Shown here in pieces: positions 8,190 through 15,242 of a stretch of DNA of 17,575 bases. Position 1 is the first letter of the stretch, and the number at the start of each line of letters is the position of its first letter. The position numbers and the translations under genes were made by a program. This DNA is from DATEPR01 sp036503065 (lineage in GTDB: Bacteria; Actinomycetota; Actinomycetes; Mycobacteriales; Pseudonocardiaceae): assembly GCA_036503065.1 (NCBI GenBank), contig DASXXM010000491.1:1-17575 (forward strand). Reading direction: 5' to 3'. The notes under the pieces were generated by a model that worked only from the letters and a program-made list of their open reading frames with translations, had not been told where the DNA came from and ran no database searches.

Positions 8190-9452
8190 CTATGCTCGGT
8201 TTGACTGTTCCGTCTTGACGGCGTGGGACACGATGCGCAGCGCGTGGTCGACCTGCTCGTCGGTCACGACCAGTGCGGGAAGCATCCGCAGGACGTTGCG
8301 CCACGGGCCGCCGATCTGCAGCAGCAGCCCCTGGTCGATGGCTTCCTGCTGCACGCGGAGCGCGGTGGCGGGATCGGGTTCTCCGTCGGGGGTGGCGAAC
8401 TCGCAGCCGAGCATCAGGCCGAGTCCACGGACATCGCCGATGATGTCGTTGTCCGCGGCGATGTGCCGGAGGCCGTCCGCGAGCCTGCGCCCCTGGGTGG
8501 CCGCGTTGTCGACCAGTTGTTCGTCGGCGATCACGTCGAGCGTGGCGATCGCCGCGGCGCACGCGACCGCGTTGCCGCCGTAGGTGCCGCCCTGCGAACC
8601 GGGCAGGGCCTTGCTCATCAGGGCTTCGGACGCGGCGATGAACGACAGCGGAAGTCCGCTGGTCAACCCCTTGGCCGCGACCAGGACGTCGGGCCGGACG
8701 CCGAAGTGCTCGTGCCCCCAGAACCGTCCGGTGCGACCGATTCCGGTCTGCACCTCGTCCATCACGAGCAGGAACCCGTGCCGGTCGGCGCGTTCGCGCA
8801 GGCCTTCGAGGAAGGCCGGGTTCGCCGGCACGAAGCCACCCTCGCCCAGCACCGGTTCCACGACGACCGCGGCCGTGTCGTCCGGTGCGGTCACCGTGGC
8901 CAGCAGGAAGTCGAGTTCCCGCAACGCGAACCGGGTCGCGGTCCCTTCGTCCCAGCCGTACCGGTAGGCGTGCGGGAACGGCGCGATGTGCACCCCGCCC
9001 ATCAGCGGCGCGTAACCGGTGCGGAAGCGGGCGCTCGACGTCGTCATCGAAGCCGCCCCCACGGTTCTGCCGTGAAAGCCACCGTGGAACACGATGACGT
9101 TCGGGCGCCCGGTCGCGTGACGCACCAGGCGCAACGCCGCCTCCATCGCCTCGCTGCCGGAGTTGGCGAAGAACAGCGAGTCGAGCTCATCCGGCAGGAC
9201 TTGCCCCAGTCGTTCGCACAGGGTCAGCAGCGGGCGATGCTTCACCGTGACGTACTGGCCGTGGATCAACCTGCCGGCCTGTTCGCTGATGGCACGCACC
9301 ACGTGGGGATGGCAGTGGCCCGTGCTGGTGACCCCGATGCCCGCGGTGAAGTCCAGATACCGTCGGCCATCCTCCCCGTACACGAAGAGGCCCTCGGCAT
9401 GGCTGACCGTGACCGGCGTCGCCTGTTTGAGGATGGGTGACAACCGCGCCAT
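8190..9452 (-). CDS. Class III PLP-dependent aminotransferase (GabT/ornithine-aminotransferase type)
   Basis: 420 residues, full length for the family. Motifs in order: YLDFTAGIGVTSTGHCHPHV (32-51), FFANSGSEAMEAALRLVRHATGR (94-116, PLP phosphate site), FHGGFHGRTVGAASMTTS (122-139), VVVEPVLGEGGF (196-207), LLVMDEVQTGIGRTGRFWG (228-246, D232 against the pyridine nitrogen), and the Schiff-base lysine in AAKGLTSGLPLSF (K261). Such enzymes transfer a terminal (omega) amino group to 2-oxoglutarate, converting an amine to an aldehyde, or the reverse. First gene of a two-gene unit with the aminomutase, so it probably acts on that enzyme's product or makes its substrate. ATG 9452 has GGGAG upstream; a candidate promoter lies at 9508-9537. 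Confidence 0.9.
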   Translation of the reverse strand: MARLSPILKQATPVTVSHAEGLFVYGEDGRRYLDFTAGIGVTSTGHCHPHVVRAISEQAGRLIHGQYVTVKHRPLLTLCERLGQVLPDELDSLFFANSGSEAMEAALRLVRHATGRPNVIVFHGGFHGRTVGAASMTTSSARFRTGYAPLMGGVHIAPFPHAYRYGWDEGTATRFALRELDFLLATVTAPDDTAAVVVEPVLGEGGFVPANPAFLEGLRERADRHGFLLVMDEVQTGIGRTGRFWGHEHFGVRPDVLVAAKGLTSGLPLSFIAASEALMSKALPGSQGGTYGGNAVACAAAIATLDVIADEQLVDNAATQGRRLADGLRHIAADNDIIGDVRGLGLMLGCEFATPDGEPDPATALRVQQEAIDQGLLLQIGGPWRNVLRMLPALVVTDEQVDHALRIVSHAVKTEQSNRA

Positions 9453-9507
9453 AACGTCCGCTCCCGTCGTCTCGGCAAGTCCCGCGGCTCCGCGCGACCT
9501 GGCGCCG

Positions 9508-9537
9508 ACCGTAGCCGGAGTCGCGCTCCAAAGACAA
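9508..9537 (-). promoter_or_regulatory. Candidate promoter for the aminotransferase-aminomutase unit
   Basis: On the minus strand TTGTCT (9537-9532), an 18-nt spacer and TACGGT (9513-9508) make a plausible promoter about 50 nt upstream of the aminotransferase ATG. The -35 element overlaps operator copy 3 (9534-9553), so this unit would respond to the same regulator. The -35 and -10 matches are only moderate. Confidence 0.45.
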
Positions 9538-9553
9538 CCGGTTGGTCGGTTTT
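9534..9553. promoter_or_regulatory. Operator copy 3
   Basis: ACAACCGGTTGGTCGGTTTT matches copies 1, 2 and 4. It contains the perfect 10-bp palindrome CAACCGGTTG (9535-9544). It sits in the divergent gap between the aminotransferase and the 2OG oxygenase, on the -35 of the former and about 131 bp upstream of copy 4. Unlike copies 1 and 4 it lacks TTGACA and TATAT, so it looks like a pure binding site for the aminotransferase promoter. Confidence 0.6.
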
Positions 9554-9659
9554 ATTTTGGCCACGTTTCGTGTCGCCGTGTCGATCGGGGTGGCAGGCGA
9601 AGCGCCTTTGCCACAACAAACTTCCGATCTGGCCGGTCGCGCCTTGCGGAGCTCAACCC

Positions 9660-9688
9660 TTGACAAAACCTGTTGGTCGGTTTTATAT
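9660..9688 (+). promoter_or_regulatory. Promoter with embedded operator copy 4, for the 2OG-oxygenase operon
   Basis: TTGACA (9660-9665), a 17-nt spacer and TTATAT (9683-9688), with the operator AAAACCTGTTGGTCGGTTTT at 9665-9684. The first 30 nt from TTGACA differ from promoter copy 1 at only two positions by hand count. The predicted transcript begins near 9693-9696, where a GTG in frame with the oxygenase also lies. Confidence 0.72.
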
Positions 9689-9746
9689 GGCCGTGGCAAG
9701 GCGTCTGCCGTTGATCATCTACCGACCGAGCGAGGACTGTGAGCCG

Positions 9747-10703
9747 ATGAGCCCGATATGTGAACTGTCCGAAGACGAGCGATCCGAACTGTGGAACCGC
9801 GCCGCACAGGTGGTGCGCACGGGACCCGCGGCCGCCGCTGCGGACGAGTTGCCGGCACGGACCAGGGAAACCGTGCGCGGATTCGCGCGGGATTCGGGCC
9901 GAGCGGGGTTCGTTCTGTTGCGTGGCCTGGAGATCGGCGAGCTACCCCCGACCCACTCCGACGGGGAGCCCGCCACGTTGCCGGGGCACGGGACCGCCGG
10001 TTCGATGATGCTCATCGCCGAGCTGCTCGGCACGATGATCGGATACGCGGACGAGAAGGGCGGCGAACTGGTACACGACGTGCAGCCGCTGCCCGGCGAG
10101 GAAACGAGGGTCGAGGGCTCCGGCGCGGTCCCGTTCGATTTCCACATCGAGAACGTGCACCACCCGCTGCGACCGGACTTCATCGGCCTGTTGTGCCTGC
10201 GTCAGGACCACGACGGGGCGGCGGCGACGCGGATCGCGTCCATCCGTGAGGCGTTCGAACTGATCAAGCCGGACATGGTGGACGCACTACGGCAGTGCCA
10301 GTTCCACAGCTACTATCCGGGCTCGTTCACCCGCGTGCTCGCGACCGAGCCACCGCCCGCAGGCCCGCATCCGGTCATCTTCGGCCCGGCCGAGAAGCCA
10401 TTTCTGCGGTTCAACTCGCACAACACCATCTCGATGAGCAAGTCCGGTCGCGTCGCGCTGCGGGCCCTGACCGAGGCACTGGAGGAGGTCTGTCACGAAG
10501 TGGTGCTCCAGCCCGGCGACTGCGCCATCCTGGACAACAATGTCGCCGCTCACGGCCGGACGGCATTCGTGCCGCGATACGACGGGCACGACCGGTGGCT
10601 ACGCCGATTCTATTCCATCAGGTCCATCCCGAGTTCGGTGCTGCAGATGATGGACGGCTCGCGCGTGGTCCCGCCTATTTCGGCCATCAACGGCATCTGG
10701 TAA
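9747..10703 (+). CDS. Clavaminate-synthase-like Fe(II)/2-oxoglutarate amino-acid oxygenase
   Basis: 318 residues. The iron triad is H133-x-E135 (FDFHIENVHH) and H269 (DNNVAAHGRTAF). The C-terminal PRYDGHDRWLRRFYSIR (276-292) carries the Arg that binds 2-oxoglutarate. HxE rather than HxD, together with the HGRT...PRYDG.DRWL block, is typical of the VioC, AsnO and lysine-hydroxylase branch of the clavaminate-synthase-like group. These hydroxylate the side chain of a free amino acid, giving succinate and CO2; hydroxylation or desaturation of a free or beta-amino acid is the likely job. I chose ATG 9747 with GAGGA 10 nt upstream; a leaderless GTG at 9693 would add 18 residues. The first 25 residues are near-copies of the start of ATP-grasp ligase 2. 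First gene of a three-gene operon; the next starts 28 nt downstream. Confidence 0.88.
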   Translation: MSPICELSEDERSELWNRAAQVVRTGPAAAAADELPARTRETVRGFARDSGRAGFVLLRGLEIGELPPTHSDGEPATLPGHGTAGSMMLIAELLGTMIGYADEKGGELVHDVQPLPGEETRVEGSGAVPFDFHIENVHHPLRPDFIGLLCLRQDHDGAAATRIASIREAFELIKPDMVDALRQCQFHSYYPGSFTRVLATEPPPAGPHPVIFGPAEKPFLRFNSHNTISMSKSGRVALRALTEALEEVCHEVVLQPGDCAILDNNVAAHGRTAFVPRYDGHDRWLRRFYSIRSIPSSVLQMMDGSRVVPPISAINGIW

Positions 10704-10731
10704 CCGGTCGCCGACCCTGTTGGAGACGACG

Positions 10732-11814
10732 ATGACGACTCTCGAATCGCTGCTGTCGGTAACCGATTTCGAACAGCAGTGGATGGCGAACGCCGATCGA
10801 GCCATCGGACAGTACGTGGCGGGTGGCGCGGGCTCCGACAGTACGGTCGCCGCGAACGTGGCCGCCTTCGCCGACGTGTGGCTGCAACCCCGGGGTGTGT
10901 TGTGCGACAGCCCGGTCAATCTCGACACGACCGTCACGCTGTTCGGTCAGCAGCAGGCGTTTCCGGTCGTCCTCGCGCCGACGAGCCCGCAACGGCTGGT
11001 GCACCCCCAGGCCGAGTTGGCCACCGCGCGGGCGGCGGCCTCGCGCGGTGTCGTGTCGATCGTGAGCACCGACTCGCACTTCCCCTACTCCGACATCGCC
11101 GCGGCCGCCCCCGGCCGCACCTGGTTCCAGCTGTTCGCCTACCGGTCCCGGCGCGACGTCGAAGCCACCCTGGAATTCGCCGAGAGCGGAGGGGCATCGG
11201 CGATCGTGGTCACCGTCGACGCGTCGTTCGCGGCACGGCGGCTGTCCACCCAGCGAGCGGGATATCGGCTCCCCGCCGGGGTCGACTACGGCACGCTGCG
11301 CACGCTGGGAATCCTGCGGGGTGAGCCGCCGTCGAGTGGACGACTCGACAAGTTGCCGGTCACCTGGGACGACCTGCGGTGGATCCGTGGCCGGACGGAC
11401 CTGCCGCTGCTGGTGAAAGGCGTGCTCCGGGCGGTGGACGCGCGGCGGTGCGTCGACCTCGGTGCCGACGGCACCATCGTCTCCAACCACGGTGGGCGTC
11501 AGCTCGACGGCGTCGTCCCCTCGTTGTTCGCCCTGGCGGCGGTGGTGGATTCTGTTCCGGTGGAGCATCCGGTCCTGCTCGACGGCGGCGTCCGCTCCGG
11601 GGTCGGCGTCGCCAAGGCGGTCGCGCTCGGAGCGCGGGCCGTCTGTATCGGCCGCCCGTACCTGTGGGGGCTCGGCCTCGCAGGCCAACGGGGCGTACAA
11701 CAAGTGCTCGATCTGCTCCGGGCCGAGTTCACCGACGCCATGCTGCAGCTCGGCATTTCTACCGTCGGTGAGCTGGACCGGAGCTTCCTGGCCGAAGCAC
11801 ACCGCAGGGCCTAG
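10732..11814 (+). CDS. FMN-dependent alpha-hydroxy-acid oxidase/dehydrogenase
   Basis: 360-residue TIM-barrel flavoprotein of the glycolate oxidase, lactate oxidase and hydroxymandelate oxidase family, which turns an L-2-hydroxy acid into a 2-keto acid. FMN and catalytic signatures: APTSPQRLVHPQAE (82-95), TVDASFAARR (161-170), LLVKGV (K229), SNHGGRQLDG (catalytic H253, R256), LLDGGVRSG (282-290) and CIGRPYLWGL (305-314). The usual active-site Tyr of WFQLY is Phe here (WFQLF, F135). The start ATG 10732 has GGAG six bases upstream; an in-frame TTG at 10720 is less likely. It is 28 nt after the oxygenase and 13 nt before the reductase. It may oxidise a hydroxyl introduced by the oxygenase, or an alpha-hydroxy acid intermediate. 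Confidence 0.9.
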   Translation: MTTLESLLSVTDFEQQWMANADRAIGQYVAGGAGSDSTVAANVAAFADVWLQPRGVLCDSPVNLDTTVTLFGQQQAFPVVLAPTSPQRLVHPQAELATARAAASRGVVSIVSTDSHFPYSDIAAAAPGRTWFQLFAYRSRRDVEATLEFAESGGASAIVVTVDASFAARRLSTQRAGYRLPAGVDYGTLRTLGILRGEPPSSGRLDKLPVTWDDLRWIRGRTDLPLLVKGVLRAVDARRCVDLGADGTIVSNHGGRQLDGVVPSLFALAAVVDSVPVEHPVLLDGGVRSGVGVAKAVALGARAVCIGRPYLWGLGLAGQRGVQQVLDLLRAEFTDAMLQLGISTVGELDRSFLAEAHRRA

Positions 11815-11827
11815 GGAGGAAGTGGCA

Positions 11828-12838
11828 GTGGAGTACCGCGCCGCGGACGGACGCTATGACGCGATGACCTTTCGCCGATGCGGACGCAGCGGATTGTTGC
11901 TGCCGTCCATTGCGCTCGGCCTGTGGCACAACTTCGGGTTTGGTGGAGCTCTCGACACCCAACGGGCGATACTGCGCCGTGCGTTCGATCTGGGCGTAAC
12001 ACATTTCGACCTGGCCAACAACTACGGCCGGCCCGAGTTCGGGTCGGCCGAGACCACGTTCGGCCGCGTACTGGACGCGGATCTACGGCCGTACCGGGAC
12101 GAGTTGATCATTTCCACCAAGGCCGGCTACGAAGGCTGGCCGGGACCGTATGGGAACAACGGTTCGCGCAAGTACCTGCTGGCCTCGCTCGACCGGAGCC
12201 TGCGCCGGCTCACGGTGGACCACGTCGACATATTCTATTCGCACCGTCCGGATCCCGACACGCCGATCGCCGAGACGATGGGCGCATTGGCGAGCGCTGT
12301 CCGCCAGGGCAAGGCCCGCTATGTCGGTATCTCGAACTACGGGCCGGAACAAACCCGCGCCGCGATCGCCGCGCTCGCCGAGCACGGGTTGCCGTTGCTG
12401 GTGCACCAGCCGCAGTACTCGATGTTCAACCGGGGGCCCGAATACGGCCTCCTCGATGTGCTGGCCGAATCCGGCACCGGCTGCGTGGCATTCTCACCGT
12501 TGGCCCAAGGGCTGCTGACCGACCGATACCTCGACGGCCATGTCCCGCCGGACGCCCGCGCTGCGACCAGCATGTTCCTGTCGCCCGACGACATCACGCC
12601 CGCCTATCTGGCACGGGCCAGGGCATTGCAGGCCATCGCCGCCGAGCGCGGCCGGACATTGGCCCAACTGGCACTGTCGTGGGTGCTGCGTGACGCGCGC
12701 GTCACGTCGGTCCTCATCGGCGCGAGTTCCGTGCACCAGCTTGAGCAGAACGTCCGCGCAGCACAGGCCGCGCCGCTCACGCCGGCGGAACTCGCCGAGA
12801 TCGAGCCGTACGCCGTGCACGGCACGGCGGCTCGTTAA
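11828..12838 (+). CDS. Aldo/keto reductase (YghZ/Kv-beta type)
   Basis: 336-residue NAD(P)H-dependent aldehyde or ketone reductase. The catalytic tetrad is visible: D61 and Y66 in THFDLANNYG, K98 in IISTKAGY, and H139 in IFYSHRPD. GPYGNNGSRKYLLASLDRSLRRL and GKARYVGISNY are typical of the YghZ branch (glyceraldehyde-3-phosphate reductase-like). The cofactor phosphate loop is VLIGASSVHQLEQNV near the C-terminus. I chose GTG 11828 with GGAGGA 7 nt upstream; the GTG at 11822 is too close to that site. Last gene of the plus-strand operon. It could reduce the aldehyde produced by the aminotransferase or the ketone made by the flavin oxidase. Confidence 0.9.
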   Translation: MEYRAADGRYDAMTFRRCGRSGLLLPSIALGLWHNFGFGGALDTQRAILRRAFDLGVTHFDLANNYGRPEFGSAETTFGRVLDADLRPYRDELIISTKAGYEGWPGPYGNNGSRKYLLASLDRSLRRLTVDHVDIFYSHRPDPDTPIAETMGALASAVRQGKARYVGISNYGPEQTRAAIAALAEHGLPLLVHQPQYSMFNRGPEYGLLDVLAESGTGCVAFSPLAQGLLTDRYLDGHVPPDARAATSMFLSPDDITPAYLARARALQAIAAERGRTLAQLALSWVLRDARVTSVLIGASSVHQLEQNVRAAQAAPLTPAELAEIEPYAVHGTAAR

Positions 12839-12912
12839 TCGCTGGTCGGTTGGCCGACACGCCCGCCCGGACGACGACACACCCGCGCGGTGGACGACAT
12901 ACCCGCTGTTCG

Positions 12913-13920
12913 CTATTCGGTCCAACCGAGACCGGCCGCGCGCACCCCCGCCTGGAAACGGCTGTCCGCGTCCAGGCGTCGCATCAGGTCACCGACGATA
13001 CGACTGACCGTCCGCACGGACACTGCCAACTGGCGTGCGATCTTCTCGTCCTTGAGTCCGGTCGCGAGCATCCGAACCACAGCCAGTTCCTGTGGTGACA
13101 GGGTGATCGCCCCGTTGTCGACGGGCGGCGGCGGCCGGTGGTCGGTCGCATGCTGCCAGCAGTATTCGAATACCGCGACAAAGCAACGTACCAGGGGTTC
13201 GCCCTCGATCGCGATCACCCCGGCATTCGGATCCACGGCGTCGATCGCGAGAACCGCTCGGCGTGCGTCGAATGTGATCGCCCTGATCGGGAGCGTGTCG
13301 GCGACGCGGATTTCGTACCCGACGCTCACCAACTCGTCGACGTGCCGGGCGACGTGGCTACCTGTCACGTGCCGACGCGGATAGATCGTGCGCAGCCGAA
13401 CCCCCCGGCCGCAGAGCTTTCGGCCCCGTTCGCGTCCTTCCTGGAGCGCGTGGGCGCCCAGGAGCGGACCGGCATGCATGGACAGCACTTCGTCCCGGGT
13501 GAGCGCGGCCGCCGTGTCGAGGTAGGCGGTGACGCTCTGCCGGTCGGTCAGCAGTTGCACTTCGACGTCAGTGTTCCCCTGGGTACCGAGCGGCAGGAAC
13601 TGTGCCACGAGTTCGGACACCTGGTGGTGCAATCCGTCGAGTTCGGCGTTGTACCGGTGGAGTTGTTCCTGCTCGCGGCACAATGCCTCGACGATCGCCA
13701 TCTCCGGGCTGACCGGAACGACGACCGAACCACCTGGCTCGAGTGGCCTGATCAGTCCGAGACGCGCCAGCCGCGCCGCCACCTCCGTGGCATTGTCCCG
13801 GTCCATTCCCAGCTCGCGGCATACTTCGGCCAAATGAGCAGTACCCTGCCGCTGAATGCGTCGGTAGACGTCAGCGGCAAGCCGGTCAATGCTGGCCGGC
13901 CCTCCGTTCCGAATGGTCAT
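12913..13920 (-). CDS. TrmB-like/LuxR-type transcriptional regulator
   Basis: 335 residues. The N-terminal 60 residues form a winged helix of TrmB type (AADVYRRIQRQGTAHLAEVCRELGM...ATEVAARLARLGLI). A central sensor-like region of about 200 residues contains a PLD/TrmB-type block (EVLSMHAGPLL...GVRLRTIYPRRHV). The C-terminus is a LuxR helix-turn-helix (272-332: LSPQELAVVRMLATGLKDEKIARQLAVSVRTVSRIVGDLM). This two-HTH layout is common in actinobacterial cluster regulators. ATG 13920 has GGAG six bases upstream. It is the distal gene after aspartate kinase (41 nt gap containing a hairpin). Its target could be the 20-bp operator or its own operon; neither is shown. Confidence 0.88.
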   Translation of the reverse strand: MTIRNGGPASIDRLAADVYRRIQRQGTAHLAEVCRELGMDRDNATEVAARLARLGLIRPLEPGGSVVVPVSPEMAIVEALCREQEQLHRYNAELDGLHHQVSELVAQFLPLGTQGNTDVEVQLLTDRQSVTAYLDTAAALTRDEVLSMHAGPLLGAHALQEGRERGRKLCGRGVRLRTIYPRRHVTGSHVARHVDELVSVGYEIRVADTLPIRAITFDARRAVLAIDAVDPNAGVIAIEGEPLVRCFVAVFEYCWQHATDHRPPPPVDNGAITLSPQELAVVRMLATGLKDEKIARQLAVSVRTVSRIVGDLMRRLDADSRFQAGVRAAGLGWTE

Positions 13921-13935
13921 TCGTAACTCCGCTCG

Positions 13936-13953
13936 CGCGGCCTGATCGCCGCG
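13936..13953 (-). other. Small hairpin between aspartate kinase and the LuxR-type gene
   Basis: The inverted repeat CGCGGC, 6-nt loop, GCCGCG lies in the 41-nt gap between the aspartate kinase stop and the regulator start. There is no T-tract, so it is not a convincing intrinsic terminator. It could reduce read-through or expose and hide the regulator's ribosome site. Confidence 0.3.
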
Positions 13954-13961
13954 GTCGCTCG

Positions 13962-15242
13962 CTATACGGCGATCACATGATCGACCGCGTCCGTCGGTTG
14001 GTCCAGCTCGAACTCGCGGTGCAACAATCCCACGGCGCGCACGCAGTGGGCCTTCGGCAGTGTGACCGACGCGCGAACCTGCGAGGTGGACACCGAATAG
14101 GTTTCGATACCAGCCGTCGCCAACGCGGCCAACATTCTACCCGTCGTCCCGGGATGGCTGAGCAGCCCTGAACCGACGAGGGAGACTTTGGCCACCGGTT
14201 CGTGAATGTCGGCGTCGCACCCGAATCGGGCCAGCACCTTGGTCAGCGTCGCCACGTGTAACCGTGCGATCGTGAAGTCCCATCCATAGCCGATGTCCCG
14301 ATCGCCGGCGCGGGCCACCAGATCCAACGTGACCGCGGCCTCCGCCAGAGCGGCGAACAGTTCCGAGCCACGGCCGGTCATGCTCCCGGGATGAATCACC
14401 ACTCGGGCAACGTCCGCGTCGTGGGCGATCCCGGTCACGGGCTGGGAATTCTCCAGCATCTCTCCTCCAGTCTCATCGGAAAAAACAGTGGTACCCGGTC
14501 TGTCCGTGAATGCCGAACGGACATGGATGGTGACGCCGGCCCTGCCGGCGAGTTCGACCGACCGCGGGTGCAGCACGCGCGCCCCGGCGTAGGCCATCTC
14601 GGACATGACGCTGCTGCCGATCCTGGACAGCAACCGGGCACCCGGGGTGATCCGTGGATCAGCGCTGTAGACACCATCCACGTCCGTGTAGATCTCGCAC
14701 GTCGCCGCTCCCAGCGCGGCGGCGAGTGCCACGGCCGTCGTGTCGGATCCGCCCCGCCCGAGGGTGACGACGTCGCCCCTGGCGTCGATACCCTGGAAGC
14801 CGGCCACGACGGCCACCATGCCGCGACGGAGAACCTCCCGCAGCCGCGTGCCGTCGACATCGGCGATGCGGCCGTCGCCGTGGTGGCCGTAGGCGGTGAT
14901 ACCGGCCTGCGCGCCGGTCAACGAGGTCGCAGGCGTCCGCGCGTCGTTCAGCGTGATCGCGAGCAGGGCCGCCGACGAGATCTCGCCGGTGGCGAGGAGC
15001 TGGTCCATTTCCCGTGCCGATGGCGTCTTCGACAGCAGACGCGCGTCCGTCACGAGTTCGTCGGTGGTGACGCCGCGAGCGGACACCACCACGACGACCG
15101 GGTATCCCGCACGGTGAACGTCGGCGATTCGCGTGGCCACCTCGCGCAGACGCGCGACCGTGGTGCCTACTGAGGTGCCGCCGAACTTGAGAACTCGGAT
15201 CGCCCGTGCTGTCTCGGGGGCGTGCACTGTCGGGCTGAGCAT
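13962..15242 (-). CDS. lysC: Aspartate kinase (pathway-specific copy)
   Basis: 426 residues. Kinase motifs: VLKFGGTSVG (17-26), VVVSARGVTTDELV (51-64), LATGEISSAALLA (83-95), VVAGFQGID (145-153), TLGRGGSDTTAVALAAALGA (160-179) and EIYTDVDGVYSADPR (183-197). Two ACT domains follow from about residue 270. It phosphorylates aspartate, the first step to lysine, threonine and methionine. The first ACT domain reads ARAGDRDIGYGWDFTIAR (about 310-327) where regulated enzymes usually have an EDGTTDI-type loop, so feedback control may be altered. ATG 15242 has AAGGAG 7 nt upstream; it overlaps the end of the DMT transporter gene by 76 nt. A cluster-borne kinase suggests the product draws on an aspartate-family amino acid. 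Confidence 0.9.
   Translation of the reverse strand: MLSPTVHAPETARAIRVLKFGGTSVGTTVARLREVATRIADVHRAGYPVVVVVSARGVTTDELVTDARLLSKTPSAREMDQLLATGEISSAALLAITLNDARTPATSLTGAQAGITAYGHHGDGRIADVDGTRLREVLRRGMVAVVAGFQGIDARGDVVTLGRGGSDTTAVALAAALGAATCEIYTDVDGVYSADPRITPGARLLSRIGSSVMSEMAYAGARVLHPRSVELAGRAGVTIHVRSAFTDRPGTTVFSDETGGEMLENSQPVTGIAHDADVARVVIHPGSMTGRGSELFAALAEAAVTLDLVARAGDRDIGYGWDFTIARLHVATLTKVLARFGCDADIHEPVAKVSLVGSGLLSHPGTTGRMLAALATAGIETYSVSTSQVRASVTLPKAHCVRAVGLLHREFELDQPTDAVDHVIAV

Noticed and set aside
6862..9452. Mobile element carrying the aminotransferase-aminomutase pair, because inverted promoter segments flank it
   Set aside because: No transposase, terminal repeats or target-site duplication is visible. 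The flanking similarity consists of promoters plus the starts of coding regions.
9570..9746. Longer N-terminus for the 2OG oxygenase from an upstream ATG
   Set aside because: It would run through operator copy 4 and the promoter, so it could not be translated from that transcript. The peptide similarity to the mirror region comes from the shared promoter DNA.
12842..12858. Possible fifth operator copy after the aldo/keto reductase (CTGGTCGGTTGG)
   Set aside because: Twelve bases match copy 2, but the AAAA and TTTT arms are absent and no promoter is near. It is at a convergent gene end and forms a small GTCGG/CCGAC stem, so a weak terminator or chance is more likely.
13990..14003. GTCGGTTGGT inside the end of the aspartate kinase gene
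   Set aside because: A short match to the operator core within coding sequence, without the AT-rich arms.
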